Part shown: positions 1-8,380 of the stretch, in pieces | How the letters are laid out: each line of letters opens with the position of its first letter | Numbering within the stretch: the first letter of the stretch is position 1 | Position numbers and translations under genes: made by a program | The notes under the pieces: generated by a model | What the model was told of the DNA's origin: nothing | The model's database searches: none | What the model saw: only the letters and a program-made list of their open reading frames with translations | Assembly (NCBI RefSeq): GCF_014652835.1 | Contig: NZ_BMZO01000006.1 | Location: 239,153 to 303,152 of the forward strand | Source: Limoniibacter endophyticus | GTDB taxonomy: Bacteria > Pseudomonadota > Alphaproteobacteria > Rhizobiales > Rhizobiaceae | DNA length: 64,000 bases | Direction of reading: 5' to 3'

Positions 1-1082
1 AGGCTGAACATGTAGGCAATTACGAAGATATCATAACCCGTCTCCAGGCGGCGATTCCGGCCCGCCGCGCTCCTGACGCAGTTATTCTGGAAGTCACCCG
101 TTATGGCCTCTTTGCTGAACGGGATGTACTGGTCGATCTTACATCCTATCTTGATGCTGATCCGCTACGCGACGATCTTTATGATTATGCGCGGGAAGTA
201 GGCGTCTACGAGGGCAAAAACTATATCATCCCCTTCAATTCCTCGACGCCGGTTCTCTATTATAATCGCGCCATTCTCGAGCGTGCCGGTATCGAGGGCG
301 AGCCGTCGCTGACCACCTTCGAGGAAGTCGAAGCGGTTGCGCGCCAGATTCAGGAAAACCTGGGCGATGAGGGCGTGTTCGGCATCGCCGCCCCCGGTCA
401 GTTCGCCCGCTGGGGTCTGGTCATGGGCAATGACAGCAATCTCATCGATCCGGCTACCGGCGATATCCTGCTTGATTCGCCCAAAACGATCGAGGCCTAT
501 GAATGGATGTCTTCGCTCGTTTACGAGCACGGGCTAGCCTCGGTCGATGCCGTTACAGCCGAAAATAACGGTCGTGACGCATTCTATGCCGGCAATGTAG
601 GTATCATGTTCAATTCCACCGGCAACTATACCAGTTCGCGTGCTGCGGTGGGCGAAGATCTGGTGGTGCGTCCAATGCCTTGCAACAAGGCCTGCTCCGT
701 TCCCATTGGCGGTGCCGGCATCGGCATTCTCGCCAGTTCCGAGCAGGAAGTGCAGGATGCGGCCTATAAGTTCATCAGCTTTGCCGCTTCCGCGGAAGCA
801 AACGCCATCTGGTTCGCCGCGACCGGCTATATGCCGATCAACCGGCACACCCCCGATCACCCCGTCGCGATCGAAGCGCTGGAAACCCAGCCGGGCATCG
901 ACGTGGCAATTAAGCAACTCGACTATGCGCAAGGCCGTCCGCGTCCGCCGGTCGTAACCTGGATGCGCACCAGCGAATACGATCTTTGGGAAGCCACCGC
1001 CCTGGGGCAGCGCAAGGTGACGGAGGCGCTCACCGATTTTGCCGCGCGCACCCGTACCGAGGCCGCGCGCCTGACGCATTGA
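1..1082 (+). CDS. ABC sugar-type solute-binding protein, 5' truncated by window edge
   Basis: The frame is open from the first bases to a TGA at 1080-1082, so the N-terminus and signal peptide lie outside the window. About 359 residues are visible. The order resembles UgpB/family-1 binding proteins: an early segment ending in VTRYGLFAERDVLVDL, then the ligand-lobe segment YIIPFNSSTPVLYYNR, then a C-terminal lobe. The protein would bind a sugar or glycerol-phosphate-type ligand in the periplasm and deliver it to the permeases that follow at 1131 and 2002. The exact ligand cannot be read from sequence; the downstream glycerophosphodiesterase favours a glycerophosphodiester or phosphorylated polyol. 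Family call firm, ligand inferred. Confidence 0.85.
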   Translation, partial: AEHVGNYEDIITRLQAAIPARRAPDAVILEVTRYGLFAERDVLVDLTSYLDADPLRDDLYDYAREVGVYEGKNYIIPFNSSTPVLYYNRAILERAGIEGEPSLTTFEEVEAVARQIQENLGDEGVFGIAAPGQFARWGLVMGNDSNLIDPATGDILLDSPKTIEAYEWMSSLVYEHGLASVDAVTAENNGRDAFYAGNVGIMFNSTGNYTSSRAAVGEDLVVRPMPCNKACSVPIGGAGIGILASSEQEVQDAAYKFISFAASAEANAIWFAATGYMPINRHTPDHPVAIEALETQPGIDVAIKQLDYAQGRPRPPVVTWMRTSEYDLWEATALGQRKVTEALTDFAARTRTEAARLTH

Positions 1083-1102
1083 ACTCAATCTTTCAACACC
1101 TG

Positions 1103-1128
1103 GCGGGCCTCTCATACGGGAGGTCCGC
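1103..1128 (+). promoter_or_regulatory. Hairpin covering the Shine-Dalgarno of the downstream permease
   Basis: Left arm GCGGGCCTC (1103-1111), loop of 8 nt, right arm GAGGTCCGC (1120-1128); nine pairs including one G-U. The right arm contains the GGAGG that would serve the ATG at 1131. Pairing would hide the ribosome site and could lower permease translation relative to the binding protein. The structure is seen by eye; the role is inferred. Confidence 0.5.
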
Positions 1129-1130
1129 CT

Positions 1131-2012
1131 ATGGCTGGGTCCATGTCTCGCAAACTCATACCGTATCTCTTCGTGGCCCCGATGATCGCCTTCATCGCGG
1201 TTTTCACCTACATTCCCATTCTTACTAGCGTCGATCTGAGCTTTCGCGATTGGGATTTTCTCTCGCCCGACAAGCCATTTGTTGGGCTGAAGAACTACGA
1301 TCTCGTTCTCGGTTCGCATGAGTTCTGGAACGCACTTCGGGTTACGACGATCTTTACGGTCATCTCGGTCCCGCTGCGGCTGGCGCTGGCTTTGGCCCTG
1401 GCGAGCCTTCTCATCCGCGAGACGAAGGCGTCACGTATCCTGCGCGGCGCATTTTTCCTGCCCTCGGTCACCTCTACTGTTTCCATCGCCGTGGTCTTTT
1501 CCTGGGTATTTGCCACCGATCACGGCATGGCCAACGGATTGATCCAGGCTCTGGGTGGCTCCAAGGTGCAATGGCTGCAGACGCCTTCGCTGGCCCTCGC
1601 CGTCCTCATTATTGTCAATACCTGGAAGCAGCTAGGCTACGATATTATCATCTATATCGCTGCGCTCCAGGCCGTTCCCAACGAGCTTTACGATGCTGCC
1701 TCGGTTGATGGCGGGCGCAAGTTTCACGTGTTCCGGCGGGTGACCTTCCCGCTCGTCATGCCCACTACCTATTTCCTGCTGATCGTGTCGGTCATCGAAG
1801 CTTTTCAAGTCTTCACCATTGTCGACGTCATGACGCGCGGCGGTCCCGCCGGCGGCACCACTATGCTGGTTACCCTGCTCTATCGTATCGGCTTCTCGCT
1901 CTTCGATATCGGGCAAGGCTCTGCCCTCGCGGTGATGCTGTTCGTGATCCTCGTTGTGCTTGCATTCGTAAAATCGAGGGTCCTGGGCAGGAAGGTGCAT
2001 TATGCTTCCTGA
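1131..2012 (+). CDS. ABC sugar-type permease, UgpA/MalF-like
   Basis: A 293-residue inner-membrane permease with about six hydrophobic segments. The first is near residues 8-30 (FVAPMIAFIAVFTYIPI). The cytoplasmic EAA-type loop NELYDAASVDGGRKF lies around residue 183 and docks onto the ATPase. Start chosen at ATG 1131 because GGAGG lies 7 nt upstream; an in-frame ATG at 1143 is an alternative. It overlaps the next permease by 11 bp, as usual for paired permeases. It works with the UgpE-like subunit at 2002 and the ATPase at 3593. Confidence 0.88.
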   Translation: MAGSMSRKLIPYLFVAPMIAFIAVFTYIPILTSVDLSFRDWDFLSPDKPFVGLKNYDLVLGSHEFWNALRVTTIFTVISVPLRLALALALASLLIRETKASRILRGAFFLPSVTSTVSIAVVFSWVFATDHGMANGLIQALGGSKVQWLQTPSLALAVLIIVNTWKQLGYDIIIYIAALQAVPNELYDAASVDGGRKFHVFRRVTFPLVMPTTYFLLIVSVIEAFQVFTIVDVMTRGGPAGGTTMLVTLLYRIGFSLFDIGQGSALAVMLFVILVVLAFVKSRVLGRKVHYAS

Positions 2013-2811
2013 AAACCGAATGCTTTCGGTCCTGGCGCTTGCTGGTGGCCTTCTGTTCCTGTCGCCCATCCTATATTCGATCTGGATGTCCTTCCAGACG
2101 GCCAGTGCCTATTACACCGGCTCGCTGGAGTTCACCCTCGATAATTATGTGCGCGCTATCGGGCAGTACAATTTCGCCCGTTATCTGCTCAACAGCGTGA
2201 TTGTTTCCGGAATGGTGACTATTGTGGGGCTCGCCGTTGCCGTGCTCGCGGCGTTCGCCTTTGCCCGTTTCACCTTTCCCGGCGGCAATTTGCTTTTTGG
2301 GCTGACCGTGGCGACGTTGATGATCCCCAGCCATATCAGCCTCATCCCCAACTATCTCACCCTCGCCAATGTGGGGCTGCTCGATACCTATGCGGGGCTG
2401 GTGCTGCCGGCGATCTCCAATGGCTTTGCCGCCTTCTTCCTGCGCCAATATATCCGCGGCATTCCCCGTGCGCTCGATGAGGCGGCCTATATGGATGGTG
2501 CCAAACCCCACCAGGTGCTCTGGCGGATCATCATTCCGCTGGCGCGGCCCGCCATCATGTCCATGGGCCTCTATATCTTCATCGCCGAATGGAACAGCTA
2601 CATCTGGCCGCTCGTCGCCGTCAATCAGCAGGACCTTTACACGCTCCAGCTCGGCCTCGCCCGACTCTATCGTATCAACCCGGGTGAGGGCGCTGTCGAC
2701 TGGCCTCTGGTGATGGCAGCTTCAGCCATCTCCATTCTGCCGGTGATACTCGGCTTCGTGCTGGTCGAGCGTCATCTGGTCCGCGGCATGACCATGGGCG
2801 CGGTCAAATGA
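2002..2811 (+). CDS. ABC sugar-type permease, UgpE/MalG-like
   Basis: A 269-residue second permease subunit. It has a first membrane segment near residues 8-28, a periplasmic stretch FQTASAYYTGSLEFTLDNY typical of the MalG/UgpE class, and a clear EAA loop DEAAYMDGAKPHQVLW near residue 160. It starts inside the end of the UgpA-like gene and ends 4 bp into the glycerophosphodiesterase gene (ATGA overlap), so the cluster is one translationally coupled operon. Length is normal for the family. Confidence 0.88.
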   Translation: MLPENRMLSVLALAGGLLFLSPILYSIWMSFQTASAYYTGSLEFTLDNYVRAIGQYNFARYLLNSVIVSGMVTIVGLAVAVLAAFAFARFTFPGGNLLFGLTVATLMIPSHISLIPNYLTLANVGLLDTYAGLVLPAISNGFAAFFLRQYIRGIPRALDEAAYMDGAKPHQVLWRIIIPLARPAIMSMGLYIFIAEWNSYIWPLVAVNQQDLYTLQLGLARLYRINPGEGAVDWPLVMAASAISILPVILGFVLVERHLVRGMTMGAVK

Positions 2812-3596
2812 TGACAACAAGAAAAGGAAAAACTTTGACTCGCATCGCTTCTCATCGTGGCGGAACACTCGAATTTGGCGACAGTACGCCGGCCGGATTT
2901 CTGGCAACCTCAAAAATGGAACTTGAGGAGGTGGAGTTCGACGTCCATCCTACCCGCGACGGACAAATCGTGGTCCATCACGATCCCACCCTCGATCGCA
3001 CCACGGACCGCTCCGGCACCATCGCCACCATGACGGCATCTGAGGTGCTCGCCGCATCGATCCAGAGCGGGCAGGGCGGCAACCCGCTTCTTCTCGAGGA
3101 GCTCTGCGCTCTTTATGCGGAAAGCCACGTCGTCTTCCGCTGCGAGATCAAGCCCGGTGTCGATGGCAGGCCATATCGGGATTTCGTGCCTCGGGTGGTT
3201 GAAGCACTCACGGAATGCGGCAGGCTCTCCACAAGCCGCTTTTCCTCGTTTCAGGTGGAAAGCCTCGATGCCATCGCCCAGGCTTGCGACCGCCCCCGGC
3301 TTTGGCTGGTCAGCCCGGCCATCTTGGAGAAATGGGACATCGCCAAAGTCATCGAGATCGCCCGATCGCACCAGATCCCCGAACTGGGCATTCATGTGGA
3401 TCTGGTCACCGTCGAGCTGATGGCTCAGGTCAACGCCTCTGGTCTGGAGCTTGGTTGCTGGGCTGCCCATAGTGTCGAGCAGATAGACAAGGCTCTGGAT
3501 CTGGAGGTCAAGGTTTTCACCACCGACCGTCCCAGCCTCGCCATTGAGCGGCGCAAACTCAGGCAACCCGCCATTGCAGAAGAGGTGAGATCGTGA
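2808..3596 (+). CDS. Glycerophosphodiester phosphodiesterase family protein, UgpQ-like
   Basis: 262 residues of GDPD TIM-barrel type. Visible signature residues are the N-terminal HRG (IASHRGGTLEFGDSTP), the metal-binding pair in EFDVHPTRDG, and the following HHDPTLDRTT. The family cleaves glycerophosphodiesters to glycerol-3-phosphate and an alcohol. The usual PENT after HRG reads GDSTP here, a mild departure. The gene sits between the second permease and the ATPase, overlapping both by 4 bp, so its substrate probably enters through this importer. No secretion signal is seen, so a cytoplasmic location is likely. ATG 2808 and ATG 2811 are equally possible starts. Confidence 0.82.
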   Translation: MMTTRKGKTLTRIASHRGGTLEFGDSTPAGFLATSKMELEEVEFDVHPTRDGQIVVHHDPTLDRTTDRSGTIATMTASEVLAASIQSGQGGNPLLLEELCALYAESHVVFRCEIKPGVDGRPYRDFVPRVVEALTECGRLSTSRFSSFQVESLDAIAQACDRPRLWLVSPAILEKWDIAKVIEIARSHQIPELGIHVDLVTVELMAQVNASGLELGCWAAHSVEQIDKALDLEVKVFTTDRPSLAIERRKLRQPAIAEEVRS

Positions 3597-4624
3597 AAGG
3601 CATCATTCTCCGCGATATACGCAAGAGCTATGGGCGCGGGTCCCAGATACTGCACGGCATCGACATGACCATCGAGCCGGGCGAGTTTATCGTCATCGTG
3701 GGGCCGTCGGGATGCGGAAAATCGACTCTGCTACGCCTGATTGCCGGATTGGAAACCTGCACCGAGGGCGAGATCATCATCGACGGCCGGCGAGCCAACG
3801 ACCTGCCGCCGCAGGACCGTGACATCGCAATGATCTTCCAGAATTACGCGCTCTATCCGCATATGACGGTGCGCGAGAACATCGCCTTCGGCCTCGAGTT
3901 GCGCGGTATGCCCAGGCGCGAGCGCCATGAGAGAGCCGAAGCCGTTGCCAGAACCCTGCAATTGGACCCCTATCTTGACCGCAAGCCCGGTGCGCTCTCG
4001 GGAGGTCAGCGTCAGCGCGTCGCCATGGGGCGGGCCATGGCGCGCAACACATCGACCTTCCTCATGGACGAGCCCCTGTCCAATCTGGATAACGCCCTGC
4101 GCGTTGCCATGCGCACCGAGATCAAGCAGCTCCATCGCCAGTTGGGCGCCACGATCATCTATGTGACACATGACCAGACCGAAGCGCTGTCGCTGGCCGA
4201 TCGGGTCGCCGTTTTCAAGGATGGCAAGCTGTTGCAGTTCGACACGCCCGAAGCCATTTACGACCGTCCGAGCAACCAGTTCGTCGCTGGTTTCCTGGGC
4301 GCGCCGGCAATGAATTTTGTGGCCGGCGATCACCTGGAGGGACTGATGCAGGGGCGGGACATCATCGCCGGTTTCCGCCCCGAAGCCCTTTCGGCTCATC
4401 GTGAGCAACCTGCTGAATTCTCCTGGCCAGCCAGGGCGCTCCTCTCGGAAATGACGGGTGCGGACGCCATTCTGCATTGCGAGACGCCGGTGGGAAGGCT
4501 TAGCCTTTCGATCGCGCGCAAGGATTTGCCCTCTGATCCAGACAATTTCTGGGTCGGCTATGCCCCGGAAGATGCGTTGCTTTTCGACGCGCACACGGGC
4601 AATGCGATCTGGCCAGGGCAGTAA
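3593..4624 (+). CDS. ABC transporter ATPase, UgpC/MalK-like
   Basis: A 343-residue importer ATPase starting at GTG 3593, overlapping the GDPD stop. Walker A is GPSGCGKST near residue 37, the Q-loop is in MIFQNYALYP, the ABC signature is LSGGQRQR near 133, and Walker B is FLMDEPLSNLD, followed by the H-loop THDQTEAL. Residues after about 235 form the OB-type regulatory domain seen in MalK/UgpC (PAMNFVAGD, GFRPEAL). It energises the permeases at 1131 and 2002. Confidence 0.9.
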   Translation: MKGIILRDIRKSYGRGSQILHGIDMTIEPGEFIVIVGPSGCGKSTLLRLIAGLETCTEGEIIIDGRRANDLPPQDRDIAMIFQNYALYPHMTVRENIAFGLELRGMPRRERHERAEAVARTLQLDPYLDRKPGALSGGQRQRVAMGRAMARNTSTFLMDEPLSNLDNALRVAMRTEIKQLHRQLGATIIYVTHDQTEALSLADRVAVFKDGKLLQFDTPEAIYDRPSNQFVAGFLGAPAMNFVAGDHLEGLMQGRDIIAGFRPEALSAHREQPAEFSWPARALLSEMTGADAILHCETPVGRLSLSIARKDLPSDPDNFWVGYAPEDALLFDAHTGNAIWPGQ

Positions 4625-4626
4625 GC

Positions 4627-5565
4627 ATGGATGATACCACGGAGAGCGGCGTGAACAAGGAACGGCTAGAAAATCAGATTGATAAGCAGCCTGACGTGCC
4701 GCGCTTTCTCGCCGATCTCATCGCCCTGAATTCCTCCAAGCTGACGGAAGCCGATGCACGGCTTCTCGAAGTGCTGATGAGCGATCCGGTGCGCGCGGCG
4801 ATGGAGAATGGCAAGGAAGTCTCCTCTCGCGCCGGCGTGCATCCAGCGTCGGCGGTGCGGCTGGCGCGTCGGCTGGGCTTTGCCGGCTATCCGGAATTTC
4901 GCACGTTCCTGCAGAACAATCTGGTCGACACTGGCACCGGCGACTTCGAAAATCCCGCCGCCCGCATGGCTGCCCGCCTCATCCGGGCGGAAGAGGGCAA
5001 GCTGCTCTCGACCATTCTTGACAGTGAGATCGCTGCGCTCCAGCAGGTCCGCACTTCGGTGAGCGACACAGACATTAGAGCATTCTCCGAAGTCTTGCGT
5101 GATGCCCGCCGGATCTTCGTCCTCGGCCGCAGCCATGCCGCGGCCCTGTCTTCGCTGATAGCCCTGCGGCTTAGGCGCTCGGGGTATGATGCGACCGATC
5201 TAAGTTCGCAATTGCATATTCTCCCGGAAATGCTGAGCATTTTGACGGACAAGGATGTGGTGTGGCTTCTCTCGTTCCGCAGCCCGTCGCCCGTCATTGT
5301 CGATATCCGGGGCGCTGCCGCGCTTAAAGGCGCCAAGACCTTGATTCTCAGTGACGTGAATGGGGCGCGCATCGATCCGCCCGGCGATTTCCATATCTCG
5401 GTTTCGCGCGGCGGGGTCGGCCAGTCACAGTCCCTCGTGGTTCCGATGACCATCGCCAATGCCATAATTCTCGATCTCGCCTCGATCGACGAAGGCAAAT
5501 CTCTCTCAGCGCTTGACAGGTTCAAGGCTTTTCGCGCCAGCCTGCCGCCTCGTCTGTCCCGGTGA
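4627..5565 (+). CDS. RpiR/MurR-family transcriptional regulator
   Basis: 312 residues: an N-terminal RpiR-type helix-turn-helix (VSSRAGVHPASAVRLARRLG, about 60-90) and a C-terminal SIS sugar-phosphate-binding domain starting at RRIFVLGRSHAAALSSL (about 160). It lies 2 bp after the ATPase stop and would be co-transcribed with the importer, so it probably regulates this operon in response to a phosphorylated sugar or polyol. The operon promoter is outside the window, so no operator can be named. Confidence 0.85.
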   Translation: MDDTTESGVNKERLENQIDKQPDVPRFLADLIALNSSKLTEADARLLEVLMSDPVRAAMENGKEVSSRAGVHPASAVRLARRLGFAGYPEFRTFLQNNLVDTGTGDFENPAARMAARLIRAEEGKLLSTILDSEIAALQQVRTSVSDTDIRAFSEVLRDARRIFVLGRSHAAALSSLIALRLRRSGYDATDLSSQLHILPEMLSILTDKDVVWLLSFRSPSPVIVDIRGAAALKGAKTLILSDVNGARIDPPGDFHISVSRGGVGQSQSLVVPMTIANAIILDLASIDEGKSLSALDRFKAFRASLPPRLSR

Positions 5566-5760
5566 TCTCTCCAGGCACTGAGATACTCACTTCCACAAGA
5601 CGTGTGCCGGAGATTTTTCTGTCTATTCGAGCACTAGATCCTGCCGCTGGCGGCGATCTTTCGTTCGATTGCCGAAAAGGGGGACATATGGAGATTGCCT
5701 GTATTGCAAGAGAGGCGGCTCGAATGAGCCGCCTCTCGAATAGTGGTCACGACCGGAAAA
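5566..5760. other. Convergent intergenic spacer
   Basis: About 195 bp separate the RpiR regulator (plus strand) from the aldehyde dehydrogenase (minus strand). I see no convincing gene. The only clear structure is the hairpin at 5710-5737. Confidence 0.6.
5710..5737. terminator. Bidirectional terminator-like hairpin
   Basis: A perfect 12-bp stem GAGAGGCGGCTC / GAGCCGCCTCTC with a 4-nt GAAT loop sits between two convergent genes. There is no strong T-run on either side, so intrinsic termination is likely but not certain. Confidence 0.6.
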
Positions 5761-7197
5761 TCAACTCATCTGAGTGACGAAGCGGGTTTCCAGATAGGCT
5801 TCGGTTGCTTCCGACCCGCCTTCAGTGCCGTAGCCGGAATCCTTGATGCCGCCGAACGGCACTTCCGGTAGAGCCAGACCATTATGGTTGATGGTCAGCA
5901 TGCCGGCTTCGACGCGGGCTGAAAGTGTCTGCGCAGTCGTGGTCGACTTCGTGAAGGCGTAGGAGGCAAGCCCAAAGGGTAGGCGGTTTGCTTCTGTAAC
6001 GGCTTCATCGAGGCTCTTGAACCGGTTGATGATGGCCACGGGCCCGAACGGCTCTTCATTCATGATGCGCGCCTTGGTCGGCACATTTGCTAGAACCGTG
6101 GGCTCGAAGAAATTGCCCTTGTTGCCGATGCGGCGGCCACCGGTTTTCAACTCGCCGCCATTGGAAACAGCGTCGTTGATCAGGGTTTCGAGCGCAGGAA
6201 TGCGGCGTTCATTCGCGAGCGGCCCCATGCCAATCCCTTCTTCCGTGCCAGGTCCGACCTTTATGGCCTTGGCTGCCTCGACGAAACCATCGACAAAGCG
6301 GTCAGCAATGCCTTCCTGCACGAGGAAGCGCGTCGGCGAAACGCAGACTTGGCCGGCATTGCGGAATTTCGACCCGGCCATGATCTTGAGCGCGCTGTCG
6401 ACGTCGGCATCATCGAAGATCATCACGGGCGCGTGACCACCGAGTTCCATGGTGGCGCGCTTCATGTGCAGGCCGGCCAGTGCGGCGAGCTGCTTGCCTA
6501 CCGGCGTCGATCCGGTAAAGGAAATTTTGCGGATTACCGGATGAGGGATGAGATATTCAGAGATTTCCGCCGGAATTCCGTAGACCAGATTGATCACGCC
6601 GGCCGGAACGCCGGCATCGATGAAGCAGCGGATCAGTTCGGCAGGCGAGGCGGGGGTTTCTTCCGGAGCCTTGACGATGATCGAGCAGCCGGTGGCGAGG
6701 GCCGCGGAGAGCTTGCGCACCACCTGGTTGATCGGGAAGTTCCAGGGCGTGAAAGCGGCGACCGGACCGACCGGTACCTTGTAGGCGAGCTGCGTGACGC
6801 CACTGGTGCGCGCCGGAATGATCTGGCCATAAGTACGACGCGCTTCTTCGGCGAACCAGTCGATCGTGTCGGCAGCGCCGACCGTTTCCATCGTCGACTG
6901 CTCCAGCGGCTTGCCCTGTTCGGCCGTCATGACAGCGGCGATCTTGTCCTTGCGCTCGCGCAGCAGATCGGCGGCGCGGCGCATGATCTTGGAACGCTCG
7001 AACGGCGAGACCTGCTTCCAGATGTCGAAGCCTTTCGCGACGGAGGCGAGCGCATCGTCGAGATCGGGCCTGGAGGCGTGTGCGACCTGACCTATCACTT
7101 CGCCGGTGGCCGGATCGACGACATCAATCGTCTTGCCATCTTTCGCGTCTTTCCACTCGCCGTCGATGAAAAGTTTGACGTCCGGATAATTCGACAT
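5761..7197 (-). CDS. NAD(P)-dependent aldehyde dehydrogenase, succinate-semialdehyde dehydrogenase-like
   Basis: 478 residues of the GabD-like ALDH class. The cofactor-domain motif [10 protein letters not shown] is near residue 150, the general-base Glu lies in MELGGHAP near 250, and the catalytic Cys lies in [12 protein letters not shown] near 285. The C-terminal [13 protein letters not shown] is typical. It would oxidise an aldehyde, perhaps succinate semialdehyde, to the acid. It stands alone, with a palindrome at 7243-7260 upstream that could be its operator. The exact aldehyde is not evident. Confidence 0.85.
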   Translation of the reverse strand: MSNYPDVKLFIDGEWKDAKDGKTIDVVDPATGEVIGQVAHASRPDLDDALASVAKGFDIWKQVSPFERSKIMRRAADLLRERKDKIAAVMTAEQGKPLEQSTMETVGAADTIDWFAEEARRTYGQIIPARTSGVTQLAYKVPVGPVAAFTPWNFPINQVVRKLSAALATGCSIIVKAPEETPASPAELIRCFIDAGVPAGVINLVYGIPAEISEYLIPHPVIRKISFTGSTPVGKQLAALAGLHMKRATMELGGHAPVMIFDDADVDSALKIMAGSKFRNAGQVCVSPTRFLVQEGIADRFVDGFVEAAKAIKVGPGTEEGIGMGPLANERRIPALETLINDAVSNGGELKTGGRRIGNKGNFFEPTVLANVPTKARIMNEEPFGPVAIINRFKSLDEAVTEANRLPFGLASYAFTKSTTTAQTLSARVEAGMLTINHNGLALPEVPFGGIKDSGYGTEGGSEATEAYLETRFVTQMS

Positions 7198-7242
7198 TGC
7201 TCGACCTCTCGTTCTCAGAAATTCTCAGCCCAGATGGCATCG

Positions 7243-7260
7243 CTTATGATGCATCATGAG
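7243..7260. promoter_or_regulatory. Palindromic candidate operator upstream of the aldehyde dehydrogenase
   Basis: A perfect 12-bp palindrome ATGATGCATCAT (7246-7257), with CT/AG extending it to 18 bp apart from one unmatched pair, about 50 bp upstream of the aldehyde dehydrogenase start. Size and symmetry suit a GntR-type dimer. No such regulator is adjacent. Confidence 0.4.
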
Positions 7261-7302
7261 TTAAGGGCTTGGGGCCGTTGCGTCAATGCGAGACCGCGAG
7301 GA

Positions 7303-8340
7303 TTAGGATAAAGCTTCGAGCCAGCGCAGGACAATCGACTCGTCCAGCTCTAGCCCCTTGAGCGGCTTGCGGTACCGCTTGCGCATCTCGGCAATGGTTG
7401 TCCCGAGAGATCCTGCTTCGAATGCTTCAATCACCGCCGGATGAATGTAGCTGGAGCGGCAGACTGCGCGCGTATTATTGAGCTGACGCGCCACCTTGTC
7501 GATCACCTGATTGATGACACGCTTGCGCATATGCACCGTATCGGGGCGCTCCACCTCGGAAAGAAGGAAAGCGGCCTGTGTCGTCGCGCCCCATGTGCGG
7601 AAATGCTTGGAGCTGAATTCCGGGCCAATAACCTCTTGGATATAGAGATTGACATCCTGTGAGCGCAGGGGCCGGCGTTCGCCATCCTCGTCGATATACT
7701 GAAATAGATTCTGCCCAGGAAGTTCCTGTACCGAACGCAAGGCTTTGGCTAAGCGCCGGTCGGTGATCTTCAATTCCCATTGCTTGCCGGATTTGCCGGG
7801 AAAGGAGAAGCGCAGCCTCGAACCCTCGATCTCTACATGTTTGGAGCGAAGCGTCGTCAGACCGTAGCTCTTGTTCTGCTTGGAATAAATCTCATTGCCA
7901 ATACGGATCAGCGCATTGTCGAGCAACCAGACGACCGAGGCGATAACTTTTTCGCGCGCCGGGCCGCGTTTGCGCAGATCCGCGTCCACTGCCTCTCGCA
8001 AGGTGGCGAGCTTATGTGCAAAGGGGACGAGGTTCTGGAACTTCGCCTCGCCGCGTTCGGCGGTCCAGGCGGGGTGATAGCGATATTGCTTGCGGCCTTT
8101 CTCGTCGCGGCCGGTCGCTTGCAAATGTGCATTCTCGTCCGCGGCGATCCACACGTCCTTCCAGGCCGGGGGGATTGCCAGCGTGCGCAGGCGCAGCAGC
8201 ACTTCCTCGTCGGTGATGCGGATGCCCTTGTCGGAAAGGTAGTAGAAGCCCTTGCCTGCGCGCTTTCGCGTGATGCCCGGCTCGGAATCACTTGCATAGA
8301 TCAGTCCTGCGCCTGCGGTCATCTCGGTCTCGTCGCTCAT
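7303..8340 (-). CDS. DNA topoisomerase IB, poxvirus/bacterial type
   Basis: 345 residues. The N-terminal domain contains RRAGKGFYYL-like text and IPPAWKDVWIAADENAHLQA; the catalytic domain contains IGNEIYSKQNKSYGLTTLR. The active-site Tyr is in AVCRSSYIHPAVIEAF near the C-terminus. The family relaxes supercoils through a 3'-phosphotyrosine intermediate. Start placed at ATG 8340 (MSDETEM); a GTG at 8355 is in frame, and neither has a clear ribosome site. It lies 40 bp downstream of the opine-dehydrogenase-like gene on the same strand. Confidence 0.88.
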   Translation of the reverse strand: MSDETEMTAGAGLIYASDSEPGITRKRAGKGFYYLSDKGIRITDEEVLLRLRTLAIPPAWKDVWIAADENAHLQATGRDEKGRKQYRYHPAWTAERGEAKFQNLVPFAHKLATLREAVDADLRKRGPAREKVIASVVWLLDNALIRIGNEIYSKQNKSYGLTTLRSKHVEIEGSRLRFSFPGKSGKQWELKITDRRLAKALRSVQELPGQNLFQYIDEDGERRPLRSQDVNLYIQEVIGPEFSSKHFRTWGATTQAAFLLSEVERPDTVHMRKRVINQVIDKVARQLNNTRAVCRSSYIHPAVIEAFEAGSLGTTIAEMRKRYRKPLKGLELDESIVLRWLEALS

Positions 8341-8380
8341 GGCAACGGGCAACACGCACGCAGGCGCAAAGGTTCCAGCC

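Noticed and set aside
6349..7311. 320-codon plus-strand frame over the minus-strand aldehyde dehydrogenase
   Set aside because: Shadow of the real gene, which has complete catalytic motifs.
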